Shown here: positions 25,665 through 33,108 of the stretch, piece after piece
How positions within the stretch are numbered: the stretch's first letter is position 1
Layout: each line of letters begins with the position of its first letter
NCBI GenBank assembly: GCA_016650415.1
Contig: JAENVU010000469.1
Span: 1 to 34,894 of the forward strand
Length of the DNA: 34,894 nt
From: Acidimicrobiia bacterium
GTDB lineage: Bacteria > Actinomycetota > Acidimicrobiia > IMCC26256 > JAENVU01
Reading direction: 5' to 3'
The notes under the pieces: generated by a model
The model's database searches: none
The model's input: the letters and a program-made list of their open reading frames with translations, nothing else
What the model was told of the DNA's origin: nothing
Position numbers and translations under genes: made by a program

Positions 25665-26176
25665 TCCATGGTCTCCATCATCACGTCGAGTAGTTCGGAC
25701 TGGAGATAGCCGAGCCAGTCGAGCACCGCGAGACCGCCGGCGCGTGGATCGTCATCCGGGAGTTCCTCGAACGGATCGCGATCCTCGGTGATCCCCAGCG
25801 CGGCCCCGAACGCAAGCCGCACGTCGTTCAAGGCCGCGAGCCACTGCTCCATGCCTTCTCGATCGAGGGTGACCTCGGTCGTGCCTCGCTTCGTCCGGCC
25901 ACCGTCCAACCCCGCGACCAGCGCCTCGATCGCCGCCGACTTGGCGAGCACCAGATCCTCATGCACCACCGACTGAAAATCTCGTTCGGCGCGGTCTTCG
26001 GTCGGATCCACGTAGGCCCGGGGGAAGAGTCGATCGCGAACAGGATCGGAGCCGTGCTCGGGCACTCCCCCGGTCAGGACGGCTCGCACCTGACCGACGA
26101 GGTTCTCCAACAGCTCGACCTCGCCGGACTCGAGCGTCACCACCACGCCCCGCTTGGTCGACTTGAAGCCGCTCAT
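25661..26176 (-). CDS. DUF2017 family protein
   Basis: A 171-residue protein of the actinobacterial DUF2017 family, without known function, and typically encoded next to clpS, as here. Visible features are an early strand pair GVVVTLESGEVELLENLVGQ, the segment DRLFPRAYVDPTEDRAERDF, a helix with LVLAKSAAIEALVAGL and a C-terminal LAVLDWLGYLQSELLDVMM. No catalytic motif or membrane segment is apparent. The ATG overlaps the clpS stop and its own stop overlaps the PPOX start, so all three are coupled. A role in ClpS-linked proteolysis is a guess from location only. Confidence 0.88.
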   Translation of the reverse strand: MSGFKSTKRGVVVTLESGEVELLENLVGQVRAVLTGGVPEHGSDPVRDRLFPRAYVDPTEDRAERDFQSVVHEDLVLAKSAAIEALVAGLDGGRTKRGTTEVTLDREGMEQWLAALNDVRLAFGAALGITEDRDPFEELPDDDPRAGGLAVLDWLGYLQSELLDVMMETME

Positions 26177-26493
26177 CCGCGATCGCGCTCCATCGTGGCC
26201 CACAACCCGTGCGCGTGGAGCCGGGCGACGTCGATCTCCGCCTTCTCCCGCGATCCGTGCGACACCACCGACTTCCCGTCGTGGTGCACTTCCAGCATCA
26301 GCCGAGTGGCCTTCTCCCGCGAATACCCGAACAGCTTCTGGAACACATAGACCACGTAGTTCTGGAGATTGACCGGATCGTTCCACACGATCACGAGCCA
26401 CGGCGTGTCGGTGCCGACGCTGAGGTCCTCGATGGTCTCGACCGCGGGCGCCTCGATCGTGCCCGGTGCGCCCGCCGCCACGAAGCGACTCAT
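26173..26493 (-). CDS. clpS: ATP-dependent Clp protease adaptor ClpS
   Basis: A 106-residue adaptor that delivers N-degron substrates to the ClpC or ClpA unfoldase. The core reads WLVIVWNDPVNLQNYVVYVF, then QKLFGYSREKATRLMLEVHH and DGKSVV, which is the standard ClpS fold with the VHH-x-G motif near residue 72. An N-terminal tail of about 35 residues precedes it, rich in Ala, Glu and Thr. The ATG shares a base with the nusB stop (TGATG). The frame is open further upstream inside nusB but has no similarity there. Confidence 0.93.
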   Translation of the reverse strand: MSRFVAAGAPGTIEAPAVETIEDLSVGTDTPWLVIVWNDPVNLQNYVVYVFQKLFGYSREKATRLMLEVHHDGKSVVSHGSREKAEIDVARLHAHGLWATMERDRG

Positions 26494-26888
26494 CAGGACG
26501 CGGCGCGCACCTGCTCGGCGATGCGCGCGAGCAGGCCGTTGACGAAGCGACCGCTGTTCTCGGTGGAGTACTGCTTGGCGAGCTCGACGGCTTCGCTGAT
26601 CACGACCGCGGTGGGCACGTCGGGTTCGTGGGTCAGCTCGAAACATCCCAAGCGCAGCACCGCCCGGTCCAGCGCGGGCATGCGATCGACCGCCCAGTGT
26701 TCGGAGTACTCGGTCAGCAGGCCGTCGAGCTCGGTGACGTTGTCTTCGACGCCCCGCACCAGCTCGACCGCGTACGCGTCGGGCGCGGCCGGGAGGCCTT
26801 CCAGCAGTTCGTCGGCGCTGATCGAGCGCACTTCACGCTCGTAGCAGAGACCCAAAGCACGTTCTCGCGATTCTCGACGGGGAGCCAC
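26493..26888 (-). CDS. nusB: Transcription antitermination protein NusB
   Basis: A 131-residue all-helical protein that, with NusE (ribosomal protein S10), binds BoxA in rRNA leaders. It shows RRESRERALGLCYEREV at the N-terminus, MPALDRAVLRLGCFELTH near residues 69-86, and VVISEAVELAKQYSTENSGRF with FVNGLLARI near the C-terminus, the strongest signature. Length is normal (about 130-160). The GTG start lies 14 bases after the efp stop. The order efp-nusB is conserved in actinobacteria. Confidence 0.95.
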   Translation of the reverse strand: MAPRRESRERALGLCYEREVRSISADELLEGLPAAPDAYAVELVRGVEDNVTELDGLLTEYSEHWAVDRMPALDRAVLRLGCFELTHEPDVPTAVVISEAVELAKQYSTENSGRFVNGLLARIAEQVRAAS

Positions 26889-26902
26889 TGCGTGTCGACC
26901 CG

Positions 26903-27463
26903 CTAGGCGCGGGTCAGGTACTCGCCCGTGCGAGTGTCGATCTTGAGCGTTTCACCGATCTCGATGAACAGCGGCACCTGGACCACCAGGCCCGTCTCCA
27001 TCGTGGCGGCCTTCCGCGCGCCCGACACTCGATCGCCCTGGATACCCGGCTCGGTCTCGGTGACGACCAACTCGACTGCGGCCGGCAGATCGCAGCCGAG
27101 CACCTCCTCGTTCCAGCTCGGCAGCACCGCGACGTCGCCCTCTTTGAGGTAGTTGACGGCATCTCCGAGTGTCTTGGTCGAGACGTTCATCTGGTCGTAG
27201 GACTGGTTGTCCATGAAGACGTAGTCGTCACCCTCGCGGTAGAGGTACTGCATCTCCCGCTTGTCGATCGTCGCATGGCCGACCTTCTCGTCCGCGCGAA
27301 ACGTCTTTTCCACCACGGCACCGGTCCGGACGTTCTTGAGCTTCGTGCGGACGAAGGCGCCGCCCTTGCCCGGCTTGACGTGCTGGAACTCCACGACCGT
27401 CATCAGACCATCGGGCAGGTTCAACGCCATGCCGTTCTTCAGATCATTGGTCGAGATCGACAT
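26903..27463 (-). CDS. efp: Elongation factor P
   Basis: A 186-residue tRNA-shaped factor that relieves ribosome stalling at polyproline. Domain I has FQHVKPGKGGAFVRTKLKN with the loop Lys at residue 33, the position modified in many bacteria. Domain II has MQYLYREGDDYVFMDN, and domain III has the signature region KAATMETGLVVQVPLFIEIG ending in DTRTGEYLTR. It is flanked by the proline peptidase gene pepP. The ATG is preceded by GGAG about 10 bases upstream, in a 33-base gap. Confidence 0.97.
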   Translation of the reverse strand: MSISTNDLKNGMALNLPDGLMTVVEFQHVKPGKGGAFVRTKLKNVRTGAVVEKTFRADEKVGHATIDKREMQYLYREGDDYVFMDNQSYDQMNVSTKTLGDAVNYLKEGDVAVLPSWNEEVLGCDLPAAVELVVTETEPGIQGDRVSGARKAATMETGLVVQVPLFIEIGETLKIDTRTGEYLTRA

Positions 27464-27496
27464 GTACTCGTGCTCCGCTCGGATCGTTCGGGTTGG

Positions 27497-28597
27497 TCAG
27501 ACGACCAATTGCTTCGGAAACTCGGTGAGGGCCTCTGGTCCATCTGCGGTGACGACGAGCGTGTCTTCGATACGGACGCCGCCGAGGCCCGGGAGATACA
27601 CCCCCGGTTCCACTGTCACTACGTGGCCGGCCGCGAGGGTACCAGTCGAGGTCGACGCGACCCGAGGCGACTCGTGGATCTCCAACCCCACGCCATGACC
27701 GGTGCCATGGATGAACGCGTCGCCCCACCCCGCCTCCGTGATCACGTCACGGGAGGCGCGATCGACGGCAGCGCAGTCCACTCCAACTGCGACGGCGTCA
27801 CAGCCCCGACGTTGGGCATCGGCCACGGTGTCCCAGAGCCGACGGGCGTCCGGTCCGGGATCGCCGACGCTGACCGTCCGGGTCATGTCCGAGCAGTAGC
27901 CGTCGACCACACAGCCGAAGTCGATCACGACCAGTTCTCCGGGCGCGACCTGACGATCGCTGGGGCGGGCATGGGGCTTGGCGCCATTGGGCCCCGATGC
28001 CACGATCGGATCGAAGCTGACGCCGGTTGCACCCCGTTCGCGCATCGCGAACTCGAGCCGGAGTGCGAACGCCCGCTCGGTGGGTGCATCGTGCAGGCTC
28101 GGCAGCACCTCGGCGAGGGCGTCGTCGGCGATCGCACACGCGGCCCGGATGCGCTCGACCTCCCCCGCCTCCTTCACCATGCGCAGATCGTCGACCAACC
28201 CGGAGGTGGCGACGAGCTCCGCCTCGGGAAACCACTCGACGTAGCCGCGCTGTTGTGACCACGTGACCCCCTCGGCCTCGAGCCCGAGCCGCTCGACACC
28301 CGCCGCGGCCGCGGCGTCGGCGAGCGCCGCACGCTGGTCGGCCTGGGTCAGCCCGACCACGATCTCGGCCGTCACGCCGGCCTCGTGCAGCTGGTCGGCG
28401 GCCTGATCGCGATACCGGCCGTCGGTGACGAAGGTCGCGGCGTCGCCGGTGACCAGGAGGAGTGCGGCCGAACCGGTGAAGCCGGTCAGGTACCGGACGT
28501 TGACCAGTCGGGTGACGAGCAGGGCATCGATACCGTCGAATCGGGCCCGCAGCCGATCGAGGCGCGGCCCGAGATCCATCGGGGTCAGCGCGCTCAT
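27497..28597 (-). CDS. pepP: Xaa-Pro aminopeptidase / M24 family metallopeptidase
   Basis: A 366-residue peptidase that likely releases N-terminal residues preceding proline. The N-terminal creatinase-like domain (about residues 1-130) contains VRYLTGFTGSAALLL. The M24 pita-bread domain has VVIDFGCVVDGYCSDMTRTV with two metal Asp, HGTGHGVGLEIHESP with the metal His, and VTVEPGVYLPG and GGVRIEDT with metal Glu residues. HARPSD supplies the substrate-side His. The ATG overlaps the aroQ stop (ATGA). The pepP-efp order is common in bacteria. The symbol is by cluster habit; PepQ-like specificity is not excluded. Confidence 0.92.
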   Translation of the reverse strand: MSALTPMDLGPRLDRLRARFDGIDALLVTRLVNVRYLTGFTGSAALLLVTGDAATFVTDGRYRDQAADQLHEAGVTAEIVVGLTQADQRAALADAAAAAGVERLGLEAEGVTWSQQRGYVEWFPEAELVATSGLVDDLRMVKEAGEVERIRAACAIADDALAEVLPSLHDAPTERAFALRLEFAMRERGATGVSFDPIVASGPNGAKPHARPSDRQVAPGELVVIDFGCVVDGYCSDMTRTVSVGDPGPDARRLWDTVADAQRRGCDAVAVGVDCAAVDRASRDVITEAGWGDAFIHGTGHGVGLEIHESPRVASTSTGTLAAGHVVTVEPGVYLPGLGGVRIEDTLVVTADGPEALTEFPKQLVV

Positions 28598-29025
28598 GCC
28601 AGCCGGCCGACTGCGGCATCGACGGCCATGCGGTACCCGGCTCGGCCGAAGCCGGCGATGGTGCCGGTGACGACCGGCGCGACCACTGAGAGCCGGCGCC
28701 ACTCTTCCCTCGCGCTCGGGTTGGAGAGATGCAGTTCGACCTTCACGCCGTCGTAGGCCGCGAGGGCGTCGGCGATCGCGTAGGAGGAATGGGTGAACGC
28801 GCCGGGGTTGATCACGATGGCATCGGCCGTTCCCCGGGCCGCGTGGATCGCCTCGATGATCTCGCCCTCGTGGTTGGACTGACGATGTTCGAACTCGTAC
28901 CCGTGACTCGCGGCGGCGGCCGCGGCGTCCCGCACGCAGTCGGCCAGCGTGTCGGTGCCGTAGATCTCCGGTTCTCGGGTACCCAAGAGGTTCAGGTTCG
29001 GCCCATCCAGCAGCAAGATCTTCAC
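28594..29025 (-). CDS. aroQ: 3-dehydroquinate dehydratase, type II
   Basis: A 143-residue enzyme for the third step of the shikimate pathway. It starts KILLLDGPNLNLLGTREPEIYG with the catalytic Tyr (as KILLLDGPNLNLLG, then REPEIYG). QSNHEGEIIEAIHAA supplies the lid and binding residues, INPGAFTHSSYAIADAL the active-site Asn, and VELHLSNPSAREEWR the catalytic His. Length is typical for the dodecameric type II class. The GTG overlaps the aroB stop (GTGA), and the stop overlaps pepP. Confidence 0.96.
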   Translation of the reverse strand: MKILLLDGPNLNLLGTREPEIYGTDTLADCVRDAAAAAASHGYEFEHRQSNHEGEIIEAIHAARGTADAIVINPGAFTHSSYAIADALAAYDGVKVELHLSNPSAREEWRRLSVVAPVVTGTIAGFGRAGYRMAVDAAVGRLA

Positions 29026-30125
29026 GTGATCGCGTCCTCTCCGGTGATACCGACGGATTCGAATGCGTACCGCAGCGCGGCAGCCGGAGGATCCTCGACC
29101 AGTTCGAGTCCGTCCGGACCGGGCAACACGAACGTGAGCCCGCCGCTCGCCTTCTTGTCGCGCGCCATGAGATCGAGGAGCCCGGCCGCCGTGGCCGATT
29201 CCGGATCCGGCACGTCGGTCGGGAGCCCCAGCGATGCCGGAATGGCCTGGAAGCGGTCGACGACATCGGTCCCGACCCGTTCGCAACCGCCGGCGAGCGC
29301 GCCGGCGAACACCAAACCGATCGCCACTGCCTCACCGTGGGTGAGCCGATGTTCGTACGCGATCTCCAGCGCGTGCGCCAGCGTGTGACCCAGATTCAGT
29401 TGCGCCCGCAGGCCCGACCGTTCGAACGGATCGGCGGCGACCACCTCGGCCTTGATCCGGACGCAGCGTTCGACGACATCGCCGAGCACGGTGGGATCCC
29501 GATCCAGGATCGCCGTGGTTCCGGTCCGCAGCACGTCGACCAATCCCGTCGGGTCGGCCACGACGTCGTACATCAGCGCGTACTTCGCCACTTCGCCGAG
29601 CCCACTGCGGAACTCCCGGGGCGGGAGCGATTGCAGCGTGTCGGTGTCGGCCACGACTCTGATCGGTTGGTGGAACGCGCCCACCAGGTTCTTCCCTTCG
29701 GGCAGATTGACGGCCGTCTTGCCGCCGATCGCAGCATCGACCATCGCGAGGAGCGTGGTCGGTGCCTGCACGATGCTGATCCCGCGGTGGTACGACGCCG
29801 CGGCGAACCCGGCGGTATCCCCCACGACACCACCGCCGAGCGCGACGACCACATCCCCGCGTAAGAGCCCCCAGCGGGCAAAGCCGCGACACAGGTCCTC
29901 GATCGTCGTCAGCGATTTCGCGTGCTCGCCGTCGCCCATCAGGAACACTTCGCTCGGCGCGGTGATCGACGCTCGGACCACGTCGCCGTATCGCTCGGCG
30001 ATACCGGCCTGACTGACGATCGCGACTCGGCGCCGGTCGGCCACGAATGCGCCGATCTCGGCCAACCGGCCCGGACCGACCGCGACGTCGTAGGCCGGAT
30101 CCAGCCCGACGGTGACCACACTCAT
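29022..30125 (-). CDS. aroB: 3-dehydroquinate synthase
   Basis: A 367-residue NAD- and metal-dependent enzyme for the second step of the shikimate pathway. It has the NAD loop ALGGGVVGDTAGFAAASYHRG near residues 93-113 (with GGGVVGDTAGF as its core), TTLLAMVDAAIGGKTAVN, LPPREFRSGLGEVAKYALM, the metal motif LNLGHTLAHALE and HGEAVAIGLVFA. The ATG overlaps the aroK stop (ATGA). The frame is open upstream inside aroK without similarity. Confidence 0.97.
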   Translation of the reverse strand: MSVVTVGLDPAYDVAVGPGRLAEIGAFVADRRRVAIVSQAGIAERYGDVVRASITAPSEVFLMGDGEHAKSLTTIEDLCRGFARWGLLRGDVVVALGGGVVGDTAGFAAASYHRGISIVQAPTTLLAMVDAAIGGKTAVNLPEGKNLVGAFHQPIRVVADTDTLQSLPPREFRSGLGEVAKYALMYDVVADPTGLVDVLRTGTTAILDRDPTVLGDVVERCVRIKAEVVAADPFERSGLRAQLNLGHTLAHALEIAYEHRLTHGEAVAIGLVFAGALAGGCERVGTDVVDRFQAIPASLGLPTDVPDPESATAAGLLDLMARDKKASGGLTFVLPGPDGLELVEDPPAAALRYAFESVGITGEDAIT

Positions 30126-30652
30126 GGCGATGCCGCCTCGAAGCGACGAAGCACATCGGCGACCACGGATTCCACGGACCGGTCGGCGGTCACGACCACC
30201 GAGTCGGCCGCCGCCGTGTACGCGTCGCGACGGGCATCGGCGAGGCGAGTCAGCGTGGCGGTGGTCGGACCGGCCGCCAACAATGGGCGGGATCCGAGTC
30301 CATCGCCCTCGACACGACGCGCCAGCACCTCGGGTGGCGCATCGAGCCAGACGACATACGTGTCGGCAACGGCCCGCCGGTTGGCCGGATCCGCCATGGC
30401 TCCGCCGCCGCACGCGATCACCAGTGCTTCGGGCGCCGCGACCGCATCGGCCAGCGCCGCCCGCTCCCGCGCGCGAAATCTCTGCTCACCCTCGGACTCG
30501 AAGATCTCCGGGATCGTCATTCCGGCGTTGGCACACACCAACTCGTCGGTGTCGACGAAACCCCGACCCAACTCGTTCGCACAGCATCGGCCGACCGTGG
30601 TCTTGCCCGCGCCCATCAGGCCGATCAGCACCAGGTGGCGCGGCCCGCTCAC
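30122..30652 (-). CDS. aroK: Shikimate kinase
   Basis: A 176-residue P-loop kinase that phosphorylates shikimate. Walker A is GLMGAGKTTVG at residues 11-21. The shikimate-binding residues appear in FVDTDELV and ESEGEQRFRARERAAL, then ACGGGAMADPANRR with the GGG motif. The lid region is GDGLGSRPLLA with the conserved Arg-Pro-Leu. The start is GTG overlapping the aroC stop (GTGA). Length is normal. Confidence 0.96.
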   Translation of the reverse strand: MSGPRHLVLIGLMGAGKTTVGRCCANELGRGFVDTDELVCANAGMTIPEIFESEGEQRFRARERAALADAVAAPEALVIACGGGAMADPANRRAVADTYVVWLDAPPEVLARRVEGDGLGSRPLLAAGPTTATLTRLADARRDAYTAAADSVVVTADRSVESVVADVLRRFEAASP

Positions 30653-31800
30653 AGCGACGCGACGAACTCGCGGTGGTTGCGAGTGAACTCCGCGATCGAG
30701 TCGCCACCGAACTTGCGGAGCGCTTCGTCGGCAAGCACCAAGGCGACCATCGTCTCCGCCACCACACCTGCGGCCGGCACTGCGGTGACGTCGGTCCGCT
30801 CCTTGAACGACACCGTCGCCTCCTTGGTCGCGACGTCGACCGTCCGCAAGGTGGGGCGGTTCAAGGTCGCGAGCGGCTTCATCGACGCACGGGCCACCAG
30901 CAACGAGCCCGTCGTCATCCCGCCCTCGATACCGCCGGCGCGATCAGACGCCCGCGTGTAGCCCTCGGCGTCGCTCCAGAGAATCTCGTCGTGCGCGGCA
31001 CTCCCGCGTTCCGCGGCGACGGCACCGCCCTCACCGATCTCGACGGCCTTCATCGCCTGGATGCTCATCAGCGCCTGCGCGAGCCGGCCATCGATCCGGC
31101 GGTCCCAGTGCACGTGCGAACCGAGCCCGACGGGCACGCCGAAACCGAGGACCTCGACGACACCCCCGAGCGAGTCACCATCCTTGGCGGCGGCCTCGAT
31201 CGCACGAACCATCGCCGCCTCGGCGGCCGAATCGAAACACCGCACCGACGAATCGTCGATCCGGGCCAGATCATCGACACCCGGCCGGGGCGCACCGTCG
31301 GGAACGGCCGCGTCACCCATCCGCACAACATGAGACAGGACCGACGTCCCGAGTTCGGCCAGGAGCGCTTTCGCGAGCGTGCCCGCGGCCACTCGGGCTG
31401 CGGTCTCCCGGGCACTCGCCCGCTCCAACACATTGCGGGCGTCGTCGAAGCCGTACTTCTGCATGCCGACCAGATCCGCGTGCCCCGGTCGCGGCTGGGT
31501 CAACGGCTTCTCCGTGATGCCCGGCGCCGGCGACATCTCTTCCTGCCACTTCGGCCACTCGGTGTTGTGAATCACGATCGACACCGGAGAGCCGAGCGTC
31601 GATCCGTGGCGGATGCCGCCGAGCAACTCGACGTCGTCGCGTTCGAAGCGCATGCGGGGTCCGCGTCCGAATCCGAGCCGGCGACGCGCCAGCTCGTCGC
31701 CGATCTGATCGACGGTGATGGACAGACCGGCCGGGAGGCCTTCGACGACGACCACCAGGGCCGGGCCGTGTGATTCCCCGGCCGTGAGGTAGCGCAGCAT
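30649..31800 (-). CDS. aroC: Chorismate synthase
   Basis: A 383-residue enzyme that uses reduced FMN to make chorismate. Signatures include LTAGESHGPALVVVVEGLP at the start, RRRLGFGRGPRMRFERD with FMN/EPSP-binding Arg residues, RPGHADLVGMQKYGFDDARN, VLERASARETAARVAAG, and GGIEGGMTTGSLLVARASMKP. The ATG is 49 bases after the PilP-like gene. A TAACCT hexamer 9 bases before the ATG could be a -10 box and give a nearly leaderless transcript. It is the first gene of the aro run. Confidence 0.97.
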   Translation of the reverse strand: MLRYLTAGESHGPALVVVVEGLPAGLSITVDQIGDELARRRLGFGRGPRMRFERDDVELLGGIRHGSTLGSPVSIVIHNTEWPKWQEEMSPAPGITEKPLTQPRPGHADLVGMQKYGFDDARNVLERASARETAARVAAGTLAKALLAELGTSVLSHVVRMGDAAVPDGAPRPGVDDLARIDDSSVRCFDSAAEAAMVRAIEAAAKDGDSLGGVVEVLGFGVPVGLGSHVHWDRRIDGRLAQALMSIQAMKAVEIGEGGAVAAERGSAAHDEILWSDAEGYTRASDRAGGIEGGMTTGSLLVARASMKPLATLNRPTLRTVDVATKEATVSFKERTDVTAVPAAGVVAETMVALVLADEALRKFGGDSIAEFTRNHREFVASL

Positions 31801-31814
31801 GATCCGCTCAGGTT

Positions 31815-31843
31815 AGAGGGCGCCGGGGCCGAACCCCGCCTCT
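31815..31843 (-). terminator. Hairpin between the pilus genes and aroC
   Basis: The minus strand reads AGAGG-CGGGG-TTCGG-CCCCG-GCGC-CCTCT, a stem with one bulge and a stable TTCGG loop. It lies just after the stop of the PilP-like gene and before aroC. No T run follows, so it may only slow or partly terminate transcription, but it does mark a boundary between pilus and shikimate genes. Confidence 0.45.
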
Positions 31844-31849
31844 TACGGG

Positions 31850-32443
31850 CTACTTGATGACTTGTTCGCCGACGCAGAGCGAGAAGGGCGAGTCCGCGTA
31901 TTGCAGGTTCACGCACCGGTCGCTGGCGAAGGAGATCAGCTTGTAGTTGGTGGCGAAGGTCCCACCTGCGGTCACGGGGTACTCGGCCCCGCCGACCTTG
32001 ATCCGCGCGGTCTGGACGCCGTTGGTGTCGACGTACACGTCGATCAACGCCACGTCGGTCGTCCCACCCGGGTTCTGGAGGGGTGACGTCGTCGGTGTGG
32101 TCGAGATGGTGCCCGGGCTGGCGGTCGTCGTGGGTGTCGTGCTCACCGTGGACGGGGTCGTGTTGGTCGGCGTGACCTGGCCGATGGGCTCGAACGGGTC
32201 CCGCAGGCTGAGCTCGGCGAAGCTGCCGTTGGGGACGGAAGGCTCGAGCGGCGCGGTGGTCGTGGTCGAACCCGCGATCTGGCTCGACGCTCCCGGCGAC
32301 GGAGCAACCGCCGCGGGCGTCCCGTCGTCGCGCAGGAAGACTTGGTAGACGATCAGGACCGCAAGGATGGCACCGACGACGCCGACGCCAACGCCCATCG
32401 AGCGCTGTTGACGTTCACGTCGCTCTCGTCGTGACCTAGCCAT
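31850..32443 (-). CDS. PilP-like type IV pilus assembly protein
   Basis: A 197-residue membrane-anchored protein. A basic N-terminus (RSRRERRERQQR) is followed by one membrane segment, residues 17-37, then a long Thr/Pro/Ser-rich linker and a C-terminal beta-rich domain from about residue 125. The phrase LRDPFEPIGQV in the linker and a compact domain with KVGGAEYPVTAGGTF and SPFSLCVGEQVIK recall PilP/GspC-type proteins. Its place right after pilMN and pilO supports this. Two Cys in the last domain (RCVNLQYADSPFSLC) could form a disulfide outside the membrane. Similarity to PilP is structural and positional, not strong in sequence. Confidence 0.6.
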   Translation of the reverse strand: MARSRRERRERQQRSMGVGVGVVGAILAVLIVYQVFLRDDGTPAAVAPSPGASSQIAGSTTTTAPLEPSVPNGSFAELSLRDPFEPIGQVTPTNTTPSTVSTTPTTTASPGTISTTPTTSPLQNPGGTTDVALIDVYVDTNGVQTARIKVGGAEYPVTAGGTFATNYKLISFASDRCVNLQYADSPFSLCVGEQVIK

Positions 32444-33108
32444 CAGGTCCCTCCTGTGGTCGAAGATGACGGCGCGGTCGACGAGGACGTCGCACCGCCC
32501 GCCGCGGTCGTCGTCGTGGTCGACGCGTCCGGCGCCGGGACAGTACCCGGCGCAGCCGTCGCCGCGGCACGCGTGAACATCCGAGCCGTCAGGGTGACGC
32601 TCAGGGTCGTTCCGGTGCTCGCACCGGTCGAGTCCGTCCCGCCACCGGCCGACACATTGATGGCGTCGACGATCACCAGCCGGTCGAGGTTCTCCAGCTG
32701 GGTGAGGTAGTTCTTCACCTGGAAGAAGCTGCCTTGGATGCTGATGGCGAGACCGATCGTGCTGGTCGTCCCGGCCGAAACGGGTGGGCTCGGCGAGATC
32801 GACTGGAACTCGATTCCCGCGTCGTCGGCGATCTGGTTCGCCTGCACGATGAACTCCGCCTCGTCGGGCAGCTTCGGGATCGCCTGGTCGAACTTGTTGA
32901 GCAAGGCCTGTTGCCTCGACGCGTTCTTGGCCACCGACTGAAGCTGCGCGAGCGTGCTCCTGAGCCCGGGTGTTTTCGCCTGCTCTTCACTGACCTGGGT
33001 CTGGGCCGCACTGAGGTCGTCGGCCTTCGGGCTGTAGATCGCGAAATACCACAGCACGATGACCGCCACGAACGCGGCACCGATCCCGATCAGGACGTTG
33101 CGCTTCAT
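32443..33108 (-). CDS. pilO: Type IV pilus assembly protein PilO
   Basis: A 221-residue protein of the inner-membrane alignment complex of type IV pili. It has one N-terminal membrane segment (residues 5-24, ending YFAIYSP), a coiled coil from about 30 to 75 (QTQVSEEQ, LQSVAKNASRQQALL), and a PilO ferredoxin-like domain with IGLAISIQGSFFQVKNYLTQLENLDRL, quoted here as IGLAISIQGSFFQV and LTQLENLDRL. The last 35 residues are a Thr/Ser/Ala-rich tail. The ATG overlaps the pilMN stop (ATGA) and its stop overlaps the PilP-like gene (TGATG), so all three are coupled. Confidence 0.88.
   Translation of the reverse strand: MKRNVLIGIGAAFVAVIVLWYFAIYSPKADDLSAAQTQVSEEQAKTPGLRSTLAQLQSVAKNASRQQALLNKFDQAIPKLPDEAEFIVQANQIADDAGIEFQSISPSPPVSAGTTSTIGLAISIQGSFFQVKNYLTQLENLDRLVIVDAINVSAGGGTDSTGASTGTTLSVTLTARMFTRAAATAAPGTVPAPDASTTTTTAAGGATSSSTAPSSSTTGGT

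Noticed and set aside
26173..26646. A longer ClpS with an extra 50 N-terminal residues
   Set aside because: The extra part overlaps nusB coding sequence in another frame, is Arg-rich and lacks similarity. The ATG in TGATG with the nusB stop is the natural start.
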